In this document: positions 1 to 13,600 of the stretch, piece by piece | How positions within the stretch are numbered: the stretch's first letter is position 1 | Layout of the letters: every line of letters begins with the position of its first letter | Assembly: GCA_013398955.1 (NCBI GenBank) | Contig: VWPU01014915.1 | Location: forward strand, 1-64,000 | Direction: 5' to 3' | Origin: Callaeas wilsoni | Lineage: Eukaryota > Chordata > Aves > Passeriformes > Callaeidae | Length of the DNA stretch: 64,000 bases | The notes under the pieces: generated by a model | What the model was told of the DNA's origin: nothing | Database searches by the model: none | What the model saw: the letters and a program-made list of their open reading frames with translations, nothing else | Program-made: the position numbers and the translations under genes

Positions 1-830
1 CGGGCAGGGCTCCGCCGGGCGGCTCCGCGCAGCGAGGGCGATCCGCGCCCCGGCCCGGCGCCCGCAGGGCGAGGACAGCCCCGTCCCCCCCCGGCCTGTC
101 CAGCCTGAGCTCCCCTCCCGACGGGGCGGAGGCGCGAGAGCCGGCCCGGACACTTTAGGCGGAGGGTCGGCAGCGGGTCTCCTCCTGTCCGTGCGCCGCC
201 CGCTCCGCTCTCAGGCTCTGCCGCTACAGCAGCGCCGGCCCTTCAAGTAAAGGGAAGCGGGAGGAGGAGGAGGGGGCCGGCGGTCACGCCCACAGGTGCA
301 CAGCGCTCCGAGCAGAGCGGTCCTTCCCCCGCGCCGCTCCGCTCGCGCGTCCCCGCCGGAGGAGCGCGCCCGCCCCGGGCTTCGCATCGCCCCCCGGCTC
401 CGCGCTGCTCCCCGCTCCCGTTCCCGGGGCGGCGCCCGCCGCGCTTAGGGAGGGAGGAGCCGCGGGGTGACCGTCCCTGTCCCCGCAGAGGCTGCTGCCA
501 GCCCTGCGGGGCCGGCGGTGGGAGCGGGCGGTGCGGCGGTCAGGGGCCGAGGGCCGAGCCCTGTGCCTCGGCGGGCTAGTGCCGGCTCCGGTCCCCAGCG
601 TCTGCCCACGGCCGCCAGCGGAGAGGTGGCGCGGGGGAGCCGCCGGGCAGGAGCGGAGCAGAGGGGAAGGGAGCGGAGGCGGTGCCGCCCCGAGTCCCCT
701 CTGGGAATGTTTGGCTGATAAGGGGTCTCGACAGAAGGAGAAGTGGCCCAGGGAATTGTCTCTCCCGTCCCCTCACCTGCACGGTGCGGCTCGAAATCTC
801 CACGATGTACTGCGCCTCAACACGACCATA
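1..830. promoter_or_regulatory. CpG island, probable TATA-less gene promoter
   Basis: The first ~720 bases are very GC-rich with CpG undepleted, falling off by about 830 into AT-rich, CpG-poor sequence. GC-box (Sp1-type) cores are visible near 123 (ggggcgg) and 425 (ggggcgg). No TATA box is seen. This is the usual look of a housekeeping or developmental promoter plus non-coding first exon. Direction is not fixed by the sequence: no textbook GTAAGT/GTGAGT donor lies on the + strand inside the island. A + gene reading into the window fits the candidate exons at 47 kb and 58.4 kb, but a gene reading left out of the window is equally possible. Open frames here (for example 467-718 and 531-914) are compositional and not called as coding. 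Confidence 0.8.
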
Positions 831-834
831 GATG
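777..834 (-). CDS. Candidate internal coding exon, unidentified gene
   Basis: Read on the minus strand, a pyrimidine-rich acceptor (ttgtttcctttag) ends at 835 and a donor of the form CAG|GTGAGG begins at 776. The enclosed 58 nt are open in the frame IYGRVEAQYIVEISSRTVQ, with an alternating hydrophobic, beta-strand-like pattern. The exon would begin with one base completing a split codon and end in phase 0. Both splice sites are close to consensus. Against it: no neighbouring minus-strand exon was found, 58 nt is short enough to be open by chance, and an internal exon touching a CpG island in this direction is unusual. I do not recognise the peptide. Seen: splice motifs and open frame. Inferred: that it is an exon. 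Confidence 0.3.
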
Positions 835-3800
835 CTAAAGGAAACAATTCCTCATTGTGTACCCATCTGCGTTCTTTATGGGGACTGCTGTTGGCACGCG
901 GTTTCTGTCGCTGAAATGGCAGGGACACATCGGTATGAGACCCACTTTAGAGGGCTTCAGTTCACATGCGTGCCAGTATACCTTATGATAAAAATCTTAA
1001 ATGTTTTAAGAGGGACCAGGTAGTTGAGCTTTTCTGTTCAGAGTCTCCATAGCAATGTCTTCAAATTAATATTTTAAGTTCTGCAGAAGGTAGTCACATT
1101 CCGAGTACAGGCAGGATCGGCAGACTAGAAGAAGAGCTTGGTCTCAAAACGTCCCATTATGTCCTCCTGTGTTTTACATGCATAATAAAAATGCCATGAA
1201 AAAGCTGATCTGTATTCCTTCAGAAGCCCCAGGTTTGTTTGATTGTTTGCCATTTAAACATCTGGACTTAAAATTGCATATGAATGATGCAATATTCACA
1301 AGACAGGACTGTAAGGACATTTTTAGTACAGCTGCACTTGACTAGATACTTGTAACTAAGTTCAGTTTTGCACCATAAGAACATTGCCAGTGTAATCGCT
1401 TTGATTTTAGAGAAGAATTTTTACCAGAATAGTTTCCTCCTGAACTGGTAGGGCAATAGATTAATGTGTTCAAACATGCTTCAGAGATGAAATTTTAACT
1501 GTTGTCACATTTGGGTACCTTCTTTTCCTTTATTTTCATGGGAATTTCTTTTCTAGTATATTTGAAAACTAGAATAGCTCACAACTCAAGCATTAAGACA
1601 ACATGCTAAGCTGTATTCTCCTTCTCCATATCATTTTAAAGAGCATTTATATGAGAGACTAAATCTTTGTATCACCTTCCATCCCAGACTTAGACACTAT
1701 ATTTTCCTTCTAAGTCAATATAAATTCTTCATCTCCCTTGGAATCCTGAAGTATTCAATTTGATGTTGTAAAATTGTACAGCTTCATGGGTTTTTTAAAA
1801 CCTACGACTTTCAAAATTCCTATTTTCAGACTAAATGTAAATAAGTGTTAAGCAACAAAAATGCCTTTGCATGTTGTGCTGCTGTTTATTACAATTCCAG
1901 GACTAACATGTAAATTAAGCAGTTTTCTGTATTTATGAAAAGATTTGATTTCCATTATAGCTATGAGTCATGAATGTCCAGTTAAATAGCATATTTTAAA
2001 AATTGCTTTAAAGAAAATGCACAATTATCTTGAAATGAGATATATAGTATTATGTATGGATTAAGAGACTCTAAAGCCATAAGGGACAGCTGTAGAAACA
2101 TATAGGTGAGTATACCTTTCAGTAGAGTTTAAATCTTAAATTTTACCCAAGAAGTTGTAGCTAGACAAGAGGATTTCCTTTGGAAATACATCCAGCTTTC
2201 AGTCTGAGGAGTGGGAATCATGATTACTGTTCACCTCAACAGAGCTTGAAGGTTGACGCAGAAGCTGAAGTCTTGCTTTGATAATTCCGAAAACTGACAT
2301 TCTTCACTTGAGACCAGGTTAATTCCCGTGTTGGGGAACCACTGAGTTACTCAGAAAGTGAGAGACCACTCACTGAATACAGGAATCACCGAGCTGGGGC
2401 CTTTGTGTTTCTATACAACTACCTGTAGTAGTTTTACAAATAAATTTTAAATTAAGAAAGATTTTAAAACATTACATTCTGATTTGATTGTCAAAGACAA
2501 GATTTAAAACTACTCTAAAAACGTAATTTTAGGTCACTGCTGATTTCTTTTGTAGGTGCATGTTGATCTCCAGTAATGGACTGGCTGTTCTGCACGGTCT
2601 TGTACTGAAAAATATTTCACCTTTCAGTGACACTATTCACAATGTAAAGTTTTACTCAAGGAAAGAGTGGTGGAATGTGATCTCAAATTAATTTGCTTGC
2701 CCCTTTCCTGATATGTTCCACTCGCTTTGATTTTCAAGGAAAATGTATGAGGTCTGTCTTCACAACCTCCCTAATCTCCCGAGAAATTCCCAATACTCAG
2801 ACCTGTGTATACGGAAATGTCAGAAACAATGATTAAAGTCATGGACAGATGTCTGAAAGCTGAAAAGAAAATAGAAACCCAAGTTGTAGGCTGTATATCA
2901 AAGTGAAATACCCTTGTTAGAATTCAGATTTGTTCCCATACAATCAAAGACACATCTCTCATTCTGCCTTTGCTGTTGGAAGAGTTAATATTTACAAGGA
3001 AATTAAAATAATATTTAAGCTCTTTACTAAGATAGGCTGTGCCATTGGTCCAACTGAAACGATAAGCAAAATGTATCTATTGACTAGAAAAGGCATAGTT
3101 TGAAGGCTGTTGAAGGCTGTATCTATGTGTCAGAGTTTGTCCATGATGTGTACATGCATCACTGCTTTCTGCTAGGATGTCAGACCTGTGAAGCCTGTGT
3201 AGTGATGGTGACCTCTGTTACAGGCGAGAGGATAACCTACAGGGGATAAATCTTAACATTCATTTAGCATCAAGCATGTACATGGAAGAAGGTAGATAAT
3301 GTTCTTCAGGTCTTTACAGAGAGACCTTCTGTTCTTTTTGAATTTGCTTATTTGCTTTGAAAATAGAAGGTTTAAATAAATAGTGGGTAAATTACATGGC
3401 ATTGCGCTGATTCAGTATACTTCAGAGAGAATTAGCAATCAATAATATTCAAGCCAACAAATGAGTTTTTACTTGGGATAAAATAAAATTATTCAGTTGA
3501 TTCTAAATGTTGATATCAAGAAACAACAGAATATCTGACTGGACATTATTGATTAAATTTGTTAATTTTGAGATGAATATGAGCAAAAAAAGATGTGAAA
3601 GAATAGCAGCATTTAAAACTTTTTTTACAATGTTAAAAACATGAATTACACACAAGAGCTATCTAATATAAGCTTGTTGTTATATCTCAAAAGAACTTTC
3701 AGAGGAAGAGCAGTAGAGCTTAATACTAAGAAAGTAAGCTCCTCAACTTTATTTAACCATTTCTATTTTCAACAAATTAGTTAAAGAACTCTATATGTCT

Positions 3801-6800
3801 CTTTATAAAAATCCATAGCATGTCTTTAACAACCATGGCAAATATAAAAAAGAAAGAATGCAAGAGAATAGCAATTTTCTTCATCTTCCTTGAGATGGAG
3901 ACCAGTCAGGGGATATAGATTCATGGTTAAAGAAAAATAATAGTTTTAGTTAGATTTTATGAGAAGATTTGCTGTCTTTGTATTTACTGATCTTAGGCCA
4001 TCTTCGGAAAAAAATGTTTTATCTAGACACATGCCTCAATGATTTTTTTTTTTTTAATACCTGTTTAGTGCCCAGAATGTTGACCATCTATTTAGTAGGG
4101 AAGTTTTTGCTAATGACTTACATGAAGAAGAAAATTATCATATTTGTGAACAAAGAAAGAGTAAGGAAGAAAGAGAGACAGTGTGTAGTTGCATGCTTAA
4201 TTCATTGTGAAATTATAATTTAGAGAATTTAGCCCTTCAATAACAGAAATCATATTTTAGTCTAAATGGCAGTGAACTACATACATCTGAAACTGAGTGA
4301 TAAGAAACTTAGGTCTCACCCACTAGTTCAGTAAAAGTCTTTATTTTCAGGGTACTTTAAAATTTTAAGAGAGCTATTTTGACACATGTACATGAAGGAG
4401 CCTTTATTATGGTCAGTAACAGAAAGGTTCTTAATAACAATTCTGTTACTGCATAGTCAAAATATATTTAGAGGGAATCTGTTGACCAAATCTAAGTCAT
4501 GCCTACTTTGTTGCATTGTGTTGTCTACAGGGCAGGTATTCTCACTGAGGAGTGCTTTTGCTGATTTTTACAAATGTAAATCTCCAAACTTGTAACTTGT
4601 AGATTGTGCCTTTTCACTGATCTTCTTTCTTTAACAAGGTAACAGTTAGTAGTGTTCTTTATTTTTTTTTTCCTAGCCATTATTAATTTACTGGGTTTGG
4701 GTTTTTTTTTCTAACTTTAATTATCTGCCAGTGATATTATAGATATTGTGTGACATAGATACAGTTTGAAAAGCTGTATGTGGTTTTGATTTAACATGAA
4801 AGCTTTCATAAGTTATGGGAAATCCTTACCCTGTAAAACAAAATCTATGAAGTTGTTCACTGACAGCTATGTTAACCTGTCCAATTATGTGCAAAGCCAA
4901 ACATCTAAGAAAAGCAGAAAGTGACAGTGAGAATATGTTGCCAATACAAAACATTTTTATACCTGTCTATATAACTGATGGAGTGTCACAACAGCCACAT
5001 TATCATCCTGACTGAATTTTATTTGTAGACTTTACACTAAAATGCAGAAAAGCAGTGAAGGAGAAATACTTAAAGGTGCACTTTAATTCCACTTTGTGTC
5101 AAAGACAAGTCTGCAGTTTTTATTTAGAAATGACACCAATATTATATGCTTTCAAAATGTGTCTGCCATTTTTTAAAAGAAATACTAGTTGTAGATGACC
5201 AGGAGATTAAATTAACTTTTTGTAAAATTACTGTATCCCCAGTTAAATCCTAAAAATAGAGACATTGAAAAAAACCCACTTTACTGTTGTCATGCAAGTC
5301 CAAATATCACATCTAAAGTTGGGTTAAAATAAACTTCATCTCTTTATAGCATGTACTAATAAAATGTTTATTTTTTATGATGTGGGTGTGTAAAATTGTT
5401 TCTTTGCATTGAAATGCCCACAAGTGATGTGGCAGATAAGTACATTCCTGTCACTTAGCAACCTTCACTAGTTCAGAAAAAAATTGGGGGGTATCTTATA
5501 TGCTATTATAAAAGTGTTTGGAATTTAGCAAATTACCAAATCATTCAGAAGTGAGTCATTACCTGAGCTACAGTGATGTAATATACTGGATTTGACAGCA
5601 AGAACAAAAATAACTAACTTGCATACATGGATAATTTAGGAAGGTGAGTTATTTTAAAAAATTAGGAAAGAAATCAGAACATGAAACAGCAAACAAACCT
5701 GAAATAAATCCAAATATGGTAAATTGCTTTCATTACAGCAAATACATAGAAAATGAGAGGGATATGAAATCATGACTATGAGCAAATTTCTATCTCAGAA
5801 ACTACATAAATTATTAATCAGATCTGTTGTGAGTTAGGTCTAGTTTAATTTTGTGTAATCAAGCAAAAGGGACACTGAATTCAGTGCCTGTTCCAAAGTT
5901 TCCAGAAAAATCTGCTTTTGATTACATGATAAATAACACATGCAATTCTTTTACAATATATTTAAAGTGAGGAAAGAGTTCATTACTTGCTTGGGAATTT
6001 ATTATATTTTTTCTTTTTTTTTCCTCTAATTTCCTTCTACTTTTTTTCCTTCAGTAACATACCACAATTTGATAACTTACACACTTGACATTTACATGTG
6101 TTAAGAAGTGTACAGTCACAAAAATCTAATTTTTTTTGTCAGTCCTGTATTTTTTTCTGTCCTATGTCTGTTAGCTTCCCTGCATGGTATTCTGTAGGAG
6201 AGAGAAATCAAAGTATCCTATACTTGTCTGTATATACAATCAGCAAGTACCCATTCAAGAGAGAAAAAGCATCACTGCAGATCTGGCAACTGCATGATCC
6301 TGTTTTTCAGGGAGTGTTCTCTGAAGCCACTATGGATTTGCCAGGTAAATCCTTATTTCCTTGGACATTTTAACACACACACCAGAGACGTAAAGGCATA
6401 TGAGGCTATGTCTTCTTGCCTTTCTCTGGAAATCTTGCCCCTTCTTCACAAACCTTGCTTTAGAAGAAATAGGTGGTATTGTCTGGAGGTGGAGTACAGG
6501 GTTATATTTGAGAGCTGAATTCTGTTGATAATGAAGCCAATACATTTTCTGAGCAGTTCTTTGATAATGGTTTAAATGTCTCTTGTTGCCTTAGTTGCTG
6601 CTGGAATCATGAATTGTTAATGTTTTCTGGTTTGTTTGGGTTTTTTCTGCGAAGACCTAGAGAATTTTGATAAAATATTGTGTTCTGTTTGAAGGTGAGG
6701 TAACGTACAAACATTTAAAAAATGCATTTTTAGGAACTCATCTCTATGATAGGGCAGTGAGTTCAGATGTGCTCAGTGTAAGCTGGTACTTGAATTGTTA

Positions 6801-7694
6801 AATTCACCATGCAGCAATATGTTTGATCAGTGAATAGTAAGACATTTTCTCAGGAAAATAAATCGTGACAAGCCATGCAAAGCTACACATTTAAAAGCTG
6901 GAATTTTCATCCAGAGGTGGTAAGACTTACAGAGAATGTAGTTCCTTTGTATTCTCTCATTTGCCAGTTCAACTATTTGTTCTTTAGAGCAGGATGAAAT
7001 AGTGTTTCTGGTGTCAGTATCCTGTCTTTCAGAAGTCAGCTAACTTTCTATAACCGAGAAATCCCTCAAAAAAATCATTCCCTTCCTAAGTGGAAGTTAG
7101 AAACTATTGGTTTACTCTAAACTGTAGCATACAAACTGCAACCCGCGAACCTGATGGACTTATTTTGAGAAGCAGGTAAGCTGTCTCTTGAACGATATTG
7201 CTGAGGAGCAGACAAGGGTTGAAATTGCCAATTTTTTTTTTTGGTGAGCTGAAATGCTCAGTTCATCATCAGACACGATCTGTTTCTATCATCTAAAATA
7301 GGATTTTAGATGTAGGGTAGGAAAAGAAAGGGTACTAGAAGGTGGAGTGGACAACAGTAAATTACAAATAGAAGCAATTTACTAGAGATCTTGCTGGTAA
7401 AATAAGTTTTAGTTTGGGATTTTTGACTTTGGGCGGGATTTTTATGGGGGGCAGAGGAAGGGAGGACAATAGGTGTTGAGATGGCAGTAAATGCTGGATT
7501 GGAAAAGGATATTTGTTGATAAGGCAGTGGACATATTTTATTCTAAAACTGTCACTTCCATGTGCATCCTGCAAAATTTTGTCGATGCTGAAGCATGACT
7601 TTGGATAAAATGTTTGGCTTTCAGAGAGCACTAAGCTCCTAAATTCAAAAATGGGAAAGGCAAAGTCCTACAGCTGCAGAGGATTAATGACTAT
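835..7694. other. Gene-free AT-rich stretch (intron or intergenic)
   Basis: No protein-coding frame, RNA gene or recognisable mobile element was found. Frames present are short and peptide-like only by chance. Poly-T runs occur near 4040, 4665 and 6005-6050. A perfect 11-bp tandem duplication (ttgaaggctgt) sits at about 3100-3121. Isolated near-consensus splice donors occur at 2106 (ATAG|GTGAGTAT), about 6343 (CCAG|GTAAAT) and 7176 (GCAG|GTAAGC), with no matching coding exon, so they are treated as cryptic. Confidence 0.6.
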
Positions 7695-8378
7695 GGAGTA
7701 GGGCCCGTGATGTGGAAAGTAGCTTTGCAGAAAAGGACCTGAGAGTCAGGTGGACATGAAGGTGAGCAGAAGTCAGCAACGTGCTCCTGCAGCAAAGAAA
7801 GCCAGCAGCCTCCTGGTCTTCGTTAGGCAGAGTGTTGCCAGCAGGTCAAGGAAGGTGATGCTTCTCCTCTAGTTAGCACTGGTGAGACACATCTGGAGTG
7901 CTTTGTCCTGTACTGAACTGTGACAAGAGGCAGTACAGGAGAGTACAGGAGAGCACAGGAAAGCTGTGTTCATCTCCCTCTCTAGTGCAGCAAAGAGCTG
8001 AGAGAGTGGTTAAGGAATCAGAGCATCTGTTGTACAAGGGCAGGCTGAGAGAGCTGAGATTGTTTATCATCAAAAAGAGAAGGAGGTGTGAGTGTGGGTT
8101 TTGTGTGTATGTGCATGTCTTACTAGTGGGTCCTGATGGGGCACGACAGACTCTTCTTGTCCAAGGAAAGGAAAAGAGGAAATAAGTACAAATTGAAACA
8201 CAGGAAATTCCACTTAATTATAAGAAAAAATATTTTACTTTGAGGGTGATCATACACTGGAACAGGTCATGCAGTGACATTGTGCAGTCTCTATCCTTGG
8301 GAATATGCAAAACCTGTTTGGATAATGTCCTGAACAGTCTGGTGTAACTGAACCTGCTTTGAGCAAAAAGGGTTGAAT
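7695..8378 (+). mobile_element. CR1 LINE fragment, 3' part of ORF2 plus 3' UTR
   Basis: The segment follows the CR1 end in order: a reverse-transcriptase C-terminal region (…gtggaaag.agctttgcagaaaaggacctg…, then a …gttgccagcaggtcaaggaaggtgat… like stretch), the 'gagcatctgttgtac…aggctgagagagctgag' block, and the 3' UTR motif 'ctggaacaggtcatgcag' through 'ctttgagca'. The reading frame is broken, so it is dead. The terminal octamer repeat is missing. Inside it, at 7931-7960, a ~10-bp unit (agtacaggag) occurs three times, an expansion not usual for CR1. A G/T-rich stretch at 8085-8130 replaces part of the 3' region. Confidence 0.9.
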
Positions 8379-9694
8379 TTCAAATTTCAAAATTTACCAC
8401 TTTCAGCTGCTCTTTAAAAAGTAATTGAATAATGCTAAATAAAAATAAATAAATAAATAAATTTATATATTTTAAAATATAGTTACTTATTCTTGCCTCT
8501 TTTCAAGGTATTTGACTTTTATCTAAGACACAGAGTAAGATTTGTGCTTTCAGACAGCATGATGAGCGCTGGGTACCTCAGCACAAGATCTGTCCATAAA
8601 GTCAGCAAATGGTGCAGCTTAAGAAATAACATGGAGATATTCACTTTAAAAGGTTGAGGACAATGGTAACTCCTGTCCTCTTATTAGGACTCTAAGTGCT
8701 TTTCTATCCACCTGGGTCACCTGCTCCTGAAGACTGTTACATATAATTCTTCCTTCTAACCAAGTATCGTGTTTAGAGGAGAATGAAGTGGTAGCAATAG
8801 GACAGGTGTCACGGCACGTCCTCAAGGCCTCCTAGTCATTACAACATTTGTTCAGGATGTATGAGAGCTCAGTTTAGTTCTTGTCTCTGCCTTGGGCAAA
8901 TCTGCATCAATCAATGGTTCTATAATGGGGCACTTACAATCCCCTTGTTGAAACAATGTCGCTGCACATGCAATAAATCAAGATTTACAGGGCAGAAGGA
9001 GAAAGTATAAAAGTGAAACTGATTCTGTAGCTAACTGTTTATGTGGGTACTCACCTTGAGAGGAGACCAATCTTTTCTTGCCAGATCCCAGGACAGTTTG
9101 TATAATTTTAACTATGACTGCATAATGTGCTCAATTATGGAAAAGACAGGCCATTGAAAAAGACTGATATCTGAAAACTTTATTTACTAGGTCTTAGCTT
9201 CCATGCTTTGTCTGCAAATAGAAGAATACCTAGTGTAAGTATGTAGCCTTCATGGTAAATTTCTGAATAGTTACATCTAGGACAGGTTTCATTAAACAAC
9301 CAAGGAAATGAAATTTTTACATTAGTATTCATAACAGTGTTTTCTGACAAGATCAAACAAATATTATAATTAATACACTGTTATTCACTCCACCAAACAC
9401 TTTCTTTCTTGAGGCTCACATTCTTCTATATCCTACCCAGACTATATTTTTGCCTCTTTTATTAATGCAAACACTTCATTAGGTTACTGGAAATAATACT
9501 TTCCATAAAAAAGTACTTTTAAGTTGTATAAAACTTGTTTGCCTCCTCCTCTACAGCTTCATTTTTTACCCTTTAAAATCTGCAAGTTGCAAAATGAGAA
9601 GTCAGATGCTTCTTCGCTGTGTTTGTGATTCTTGCAATCCAGCTTAAGCAGTATTGTATACTTCTGCATATAAACTACACTTGCTGTTTGCCAG
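8379..9694. other. Gene-free stretch with an (AAAT)n microsatellite
   Basis: No gene or mobile element recognised. An (AAAT)n tract occupies about 8436-8463 just downstream of the CR1 fragment. The remainder is ordinary AT-rich sequence. Confidence 0.55.
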
Positions 9695-10010
9695 AAGCCA
9701 TACCTAGCACTGGAGCCTCTGTGGTGAGCAGGGATACAGACAGGCTTTCCTCTGCCACACCTGTGGCACTGCACAACTGGTGCCAGCTCTGATGGGGGCA
9801 CCCCCATTTCTGCCTCACCTTTGTGGGATCCTGGGTTTTCAGAGCCAGATTTGATGCAGCTGAGGGGTGGATGCCCGGCATGGCAGCAAAAAGGGGTGTC
9901 AGTGCCAACTGCCTGTGGATCCTGTGCACGTTTTGATTGCAGCTGGCTCGATAGATGCAGGAAGCTGGGCAAGACGACCCTTTGTGAACTTGCCCAGAGG
10001 GCAAGATAAC
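9695..10010. other. GC-rich unclassified block with overlapping frames
   Basis: This ~315-bp block is much more GC-rich than its flanks. It is open over 62 to 137 codons in several frames on both strands, the pattern of high GC and few stop codons, not of one conserved protein. No known domain, signal peptide or motif was recognised. It ends about 120 bp before a CR1 element. It may be a remnant of an unclassified repeat or a decayed GC-rich exon. Confidence 0.35.
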
Positions 10011-10130
10011 AGCATTTTCTTTCTTCATTATAGAAAATTATATAATATTCAAACCTGTGGAATATCCAGCATTATAAGTAGGAAGACAGAATGGCTCAGC
10101 TGTGCATGGTAACTTGGCATAAACACATTT

Positions 10131-10642
10131 CATAGAATCACACAATAGTTTGGTCTGCAAGGGACATTTAAAGGTCATCTAGTCCAACCCCCCTACAATA
10201 AACAGGGACATCTTCAACTAGATCAGGTTGCTCAAAGCCCCATCCCACCTGACCTTGAATGCATTCAAGATTGGGTCCTCTGCCAATCTGGGAAATCTGT
10301 TCCAGCATTTCACCACACTCATTGTAAAAAAATTTCTTCCTTAAATCTAGTCTAAATCTACCTTCCATAAGTTTAAAACCATTAGCCCTCGTCCTATTAC
10401 AACTGGTCCTCCTAAAATGTTTGACCCCATATTTCTTATAAGCCCCCTTCAGGTACTCAAAGATCACATTAAGTCTCCTCAGAGCCTTCTCTTCTCCAGG
10501 CTGAACAGCTCCAAATCCCTTAGACTTTCCTCATGGGAGAGATGCTCCAGCCCTCTGGTTATTTTTGTGGCCCTCCTCTGGACCCTCTCCATTTGGTTCA
10601 TGTCTTTCCTGTGCTGAAGACCCCAGAGCTGAATGCTGTACC
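10131..10642 (-). mobile_element. CR1 LINE fragment with intact 3' tail
   Basis: The left end starts with catagaatca, the CR1 3' tail seen in reverse complement, followed by the usual 'ggtcatctagtccaacccc' block. Reading leftward on the minus strand, the C-terminal ORF2 peptide is recognisable: QMERVQRRATKITRGLEHL near 10600-10540, then NGFKLMEGRFRLDLRKKFF around 10390-10320. It is heavily 5'-truncated, as is normal for CR1, and frameshifted between the two peptide segments. Only the last part of the ORF2 protein and the 3' UTR remain, so it cannot move. Confidence 0.95.
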
Positions 10643-13600
10643 CATTTGATTCACAAGACTGATAAGTGGTAATTTGCCACATGTTCAGTTTATTAGAACT
10701 GGTTCATTGGCACCCTAGAAAGGCATCTTGGCTCTTTCTCCTGTTGGGCTCACTAATGAATGGCCGGGAATATTGATTTTGTGTGTCTCTTTGAGACATT
10801 GCTTTGCTGCTCCCCTATGGAGCTTCATTTCCTCCATCGTGACAATATCCTGCAATATTATCTCCATTTGAATAGAACTGCTTTGTGTTTAGAACAGGGT
10901 GAGCCACAGACTCTATTAATACAATTTTAGGTCCTGAACTGAAAAAGGGTATACAGTTTTTGAAAAATATTTTAGCTTAAAGTGAGGAAACAACATACTT
11001 ATTTACAGGACCACTAATGAATATTTTAATTCACTTCTATTCTTGCACTGAGGGTAGCAGGACAATAAACACATTTCTGTGTCATTGTGAATTAAGGCAA
11101 TCAGAAAAATTTCTTGACAAGTTGCCAGCCTTCATCATTAGGGACTTCTCTGATGCTCATTCCACAATGAATTTTTAAATCTCATCAGCTGTGTGAACCA
11201 TCTTTGTCAGGCAGGAAGGACCTTAACAATGTCTTTGTTTATTATGTGGACCTCACATGAAACTAACATGACACTTCAAGTCTGATGTGAATGCCTCTGT
11301 GTCTATGGGCTCTCTTTCAAACATGCTAAGTGTTGATATCTGTTATGACAGAAACTTTCAGTTATCTGTGTTACTTAAAGTTGTATTGTACTGCTCCCCT
11401 GTCCACCCAAAATCACCTACTATAATCAAAATGCCCCCTCCCACACAAAGATCTCTGTGTTTTATGTCAGATCTGGATAATATTTTAAGCACTGAAGTCA
11501 TAAGAAGAATTGACTTTAAGAAAAGATTTAGTAAAATCCTTACACATTTTAAATAACTAATTTGAGAAATTCTGAGGTTGAAAACTGCAGATTTTGACTG
11601 ATCTGCATGTTCTTCAAAATTCAGAAATGATAAAAATGGAAAATAAAGGAATTTTTTTGCACAGGACATTTCAATTATGTCCTCAGAGGTTATTTCTCCT
11701 GCCTTATGATTAACTGTGGTGCTATATGAAGCTTTTCTATATATTATTCTTTTCTTTCTGACTTGTCACTTTTAGTTCCAATATAATTTTAAGAGATAGC
11801 TTTTGAATCATTAGACTTTCACCTAATTGCAAAGCCATTACAGGCGAAATATGGCAAGAACTGAGCCTGTCAATGCACCCATTTCTTTTAGTTTAATTGT
11901 AGTCCATCCTTTCTGAGCTACTTTTAAACTTTGATAACATTCTCTGTGAGATTTCTCATAAACTAAGATGTCGTTCTCGGAAACTGTGATACTTTCCAAA
12001 TGCTGCAGAATTATGCACATTTTTCTAAGGTTATTCTGATGCCAAATGAGAAGCAAGATAGTAGATATCTTTTAAATAATATCAGAAAGTTGTCATTTTG
12101 TCTCTTTAAGGAAGATCTGGTGAAAATAATTTTGAGAAAACATTTTTCATAAGGACATGTCTTGATGAAACCAAAGCTTTTCACAGAAATCTGTATCTTT
12201 TTAATAAAAGTTTCATAATGAAGAATTTTTTTCAGATCCAGGATAGAATTTCTAACTGCATTCTGACAAACTGAGATGCATTCTGTGGTCAGGGTAAATT
12301 AGGGGATCTGGGTTTAAACTGTTTACTTTGAGCTGCAGAAGGTAACTGAGTCTGGGCCTAGCACTCTGAAGTGACTGTCCTCAGTGCCTGAATCCTGGTT
12401 TTTGAGGTAAATCTATCTCAGTCTCCCTTAAGATCTCTTCAGAGCTTTTTATATATCATAGTTTTCCCCCTACATGGAGGTAAAACAGAAGAGAAAATGT
12501 CAACTATGATGACTAAAATAAAATTCTTTTGGTCTCAGGTCAGGCAATTTGTCAGAGTGCAAAAGAAAATGCTGTTTGGATGTATTTAGTTAGGAAGGTT
12601 CATATGGTATGTTTTAGATTCTGGTTAGAATTTCACATCACAGCTCTGTGTTGATCCATGACACATAATTTTCCTTGATTTATGTGAAATTATCTCTATA
12701 GGTGCATGTAGCTTGTGTGTTTCTGTTTATAAACTTTCACAAAGAAAAAGCCCTGTAATTTTATTACTAAAAAAAATTGTATGTGTCATTTGAGTAAACA
12801 GTTTTATGCACATTTTATATAGCAATAAAATTCTCTGCTTACAATACCATGCTAGTCCTTTATGGGGTAGATTCTAGTTTCTAATACTCCATTTCACAAC
12901 AATATAAAAGAATTTCGATCAGCCAAGGAATTAACCAAATAGCTGAGGATATAGGTTCTAAATAATCAAGTGTTAACATTGCTGATAGCCACTACTAGAA
13001 CAGTCAGGACTACGAACACAAGCTATGTAATATAAGATCTTCTGTATTAATCTGAGGCAGTCAAAATTGTGGGAGATGATTAGAGATGTCAAGTGGGCAA
13101 ATGTACATATAAAAATTCCAGAAGATACTTTTTTGACTTCGGCATAAGATTTGTGAAACATCTTGGCTATTGGGAATGAATTACTAAAATTTATCTGTTT
13201 AGAATGAAAAGAACTGTGTGAAACCAAAATGATTTATGGTTTTACAATAAAAAAAGTTGTTATATGATAATAACAAATACTGTTACTGAACAGACTTACA
13301 TTGACATATTTAAATAAAGAGTCTTTATTTATAAGATTTTAGACAGTATAAGTTGTCTTTTAAACTGGACTAGACATTATGTAGATCATGAGCAAAATGC
13401 TATTTTTCGTGTACCAAAATAAGCAGAACTTCTTGACCATCAGTTTTTTAATGCATTTTGATTGAATAGGAATTGTCTAGCAGTAATTGAGGTCTGTACA
13501 TTCTGAAGTATGGGTTACTGAAATAAGGAAAAAGGTGATTTACTGTAAAACTGCTACCTTGCTAATTACTGCTTAGCAGCCATCCATCCCAGGATCACTC

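Noticed and set aside
2101..2112. Very strong splice donor (ATAG|GTGAGTAT) as the end of the first exon
   Set aside because: No convincing acceptor or exon upstream in CpG-poor sequence; isolated donor motifs of this strength also occur at 7176 and 13857, so chance is likely.
10168..10682. Minus-strand frames with protein-like content
   Set aside because: Remnants of CR1 ORF2, frameshifted and truncated, not a host gene.
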